The position numbers were made by a program, and so were the translations under genes. 5,954 nucleotides of DNA from an uncultured Hyphomicrobiales bacterium (GTDB lineage: Bacteria > Pseudomonadota > Alphaproteobacteria > Rhizobiales > Beijerinckiaceae): assembly GCA_903916165.1 (NCBI GenBank), contig CAIWVR010000166.1:1-5954 (forward strand). The letters run 5' to 3'. The notes beneath the pieces were generated by a model. That model saw nothing but the letters and a program-made list of their open reading frames with translations. It searched no databases and was not told the DNA's origin. Below, piece by piece: positions 5,801-5,954 of the stretch. Within the stretch, counting starts at the first letter, position 1, and each line of letters starts with the position of its first letter.

Positions 5801-5954
5801 TTAATTGGTGGTCACGGCCATTTTAGCTCTCTCGAGAACCCGGTTAGGTGTCGCTGCGAGAGATTCAAAGGCTTTTGAAACTTCTTCTGCATTCATTGGC
5901 GAAATCAGAATATTCGCCATGCGAGCATCTGCCAGAAAGCTGGGGTCGATCATC
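5801..5954 (-). CDS. TctC/Bug-family substrate-binding protein (copy 3, C-terminal 50 residues only, runs off the right edge)
   Basis: An open frame enters from the right edge and ends at TAA 5803-5801. The 50 visible residues, beginning MIDPSFLADAR and containing ILISPMNAEEV, LAATPNRVLERAK and the end TTN, match the C-terminal pattern of TctC proteins. Compare DSEFRAEADK...ISPMTGAEV...LYATPKAAVEKAK-like in copy 1 and DPEFLRDAA...VSPLNAAES in copy 2. It has no start codon in the window because only its end is present. It is upstream of copy 2 on the same strand, so the two may be tandem duplicates or paralogous receptors for related acids. Confidence 0.8.
   Translation of the reverse strand, partial: MIDPSFLADARMANILISPMNAEEVSKAFESLAATPNRVLERAKMAVTTN

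Overview
The window looks like a proteobacterial chromosome segment, most likely alphaproteobacterial. The basis is a GC-rich left half, a B12-riboswitch-controlled TonB receptor, and several orphan TctC/Bug-type binding proteins. That taxonomic guess comes from gene content and style only; no marker gene is present.

Layout, left to right. (1) At 1-287 (minus) is the 5' part of a BtuB-like TonB-dependent cobalamin receptor. A cobalamin riboswitch (about 333-484, minus) lies in its leader, with an apparent Shine-Dalgarno-sequestering expression platform (289-338). (2) At 712-1764 (plus), divergent from it, is a complete periplasmic TctC/Bug-family solute-binding protein, followed by a strong GC hairpin. 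(3) At 1916 to about 2480 (plus) is a heavily decayed gene for a periplasmic sulfate-binding protein (Sbp/CysP type), with frameshifts, an in-frame stop and internal deletions. It runs directly into (4) a truncated, frameshifted IS5-family transposase remnant on the minus strand (about 2480-2959). (5) From about 3094 to the right edge the GC content falls visibly, and three genes lie on the minus strand. In transcription order they are the 3' end of a second TctC-like protein (5801-5954), a complete third TctC-like protein (4611-5672), and a two-domain cupin protein (3206-4423). The cupin gene is closed by a clear Rho-independent terminator (3094-3135).

How the genes may work together: TctC-like receptors bind organic acids (carboxylates, aromatic acids and similar) in the periplasm. 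The bicupin resembles cupin dioxygenases and related metal enzymes or sensors. The right-hand set therefore looks like an uptake-plus-catabolism unit for an unknown organic acid, without TctA/TctB membrane subunits in view. A promoter-like sequence overlapped by a perfect 10-bp tandem repeat lies between the last TctC gene and the cupin gene, so the cupin gene may have its own regulated promoter. The decayed sbp/IS junction and the GC shift together suggest that the right-hand cassette sits beside a rearrangement scar. I see no CRISPR array, tRNA, rRNA or recognisable defence system.
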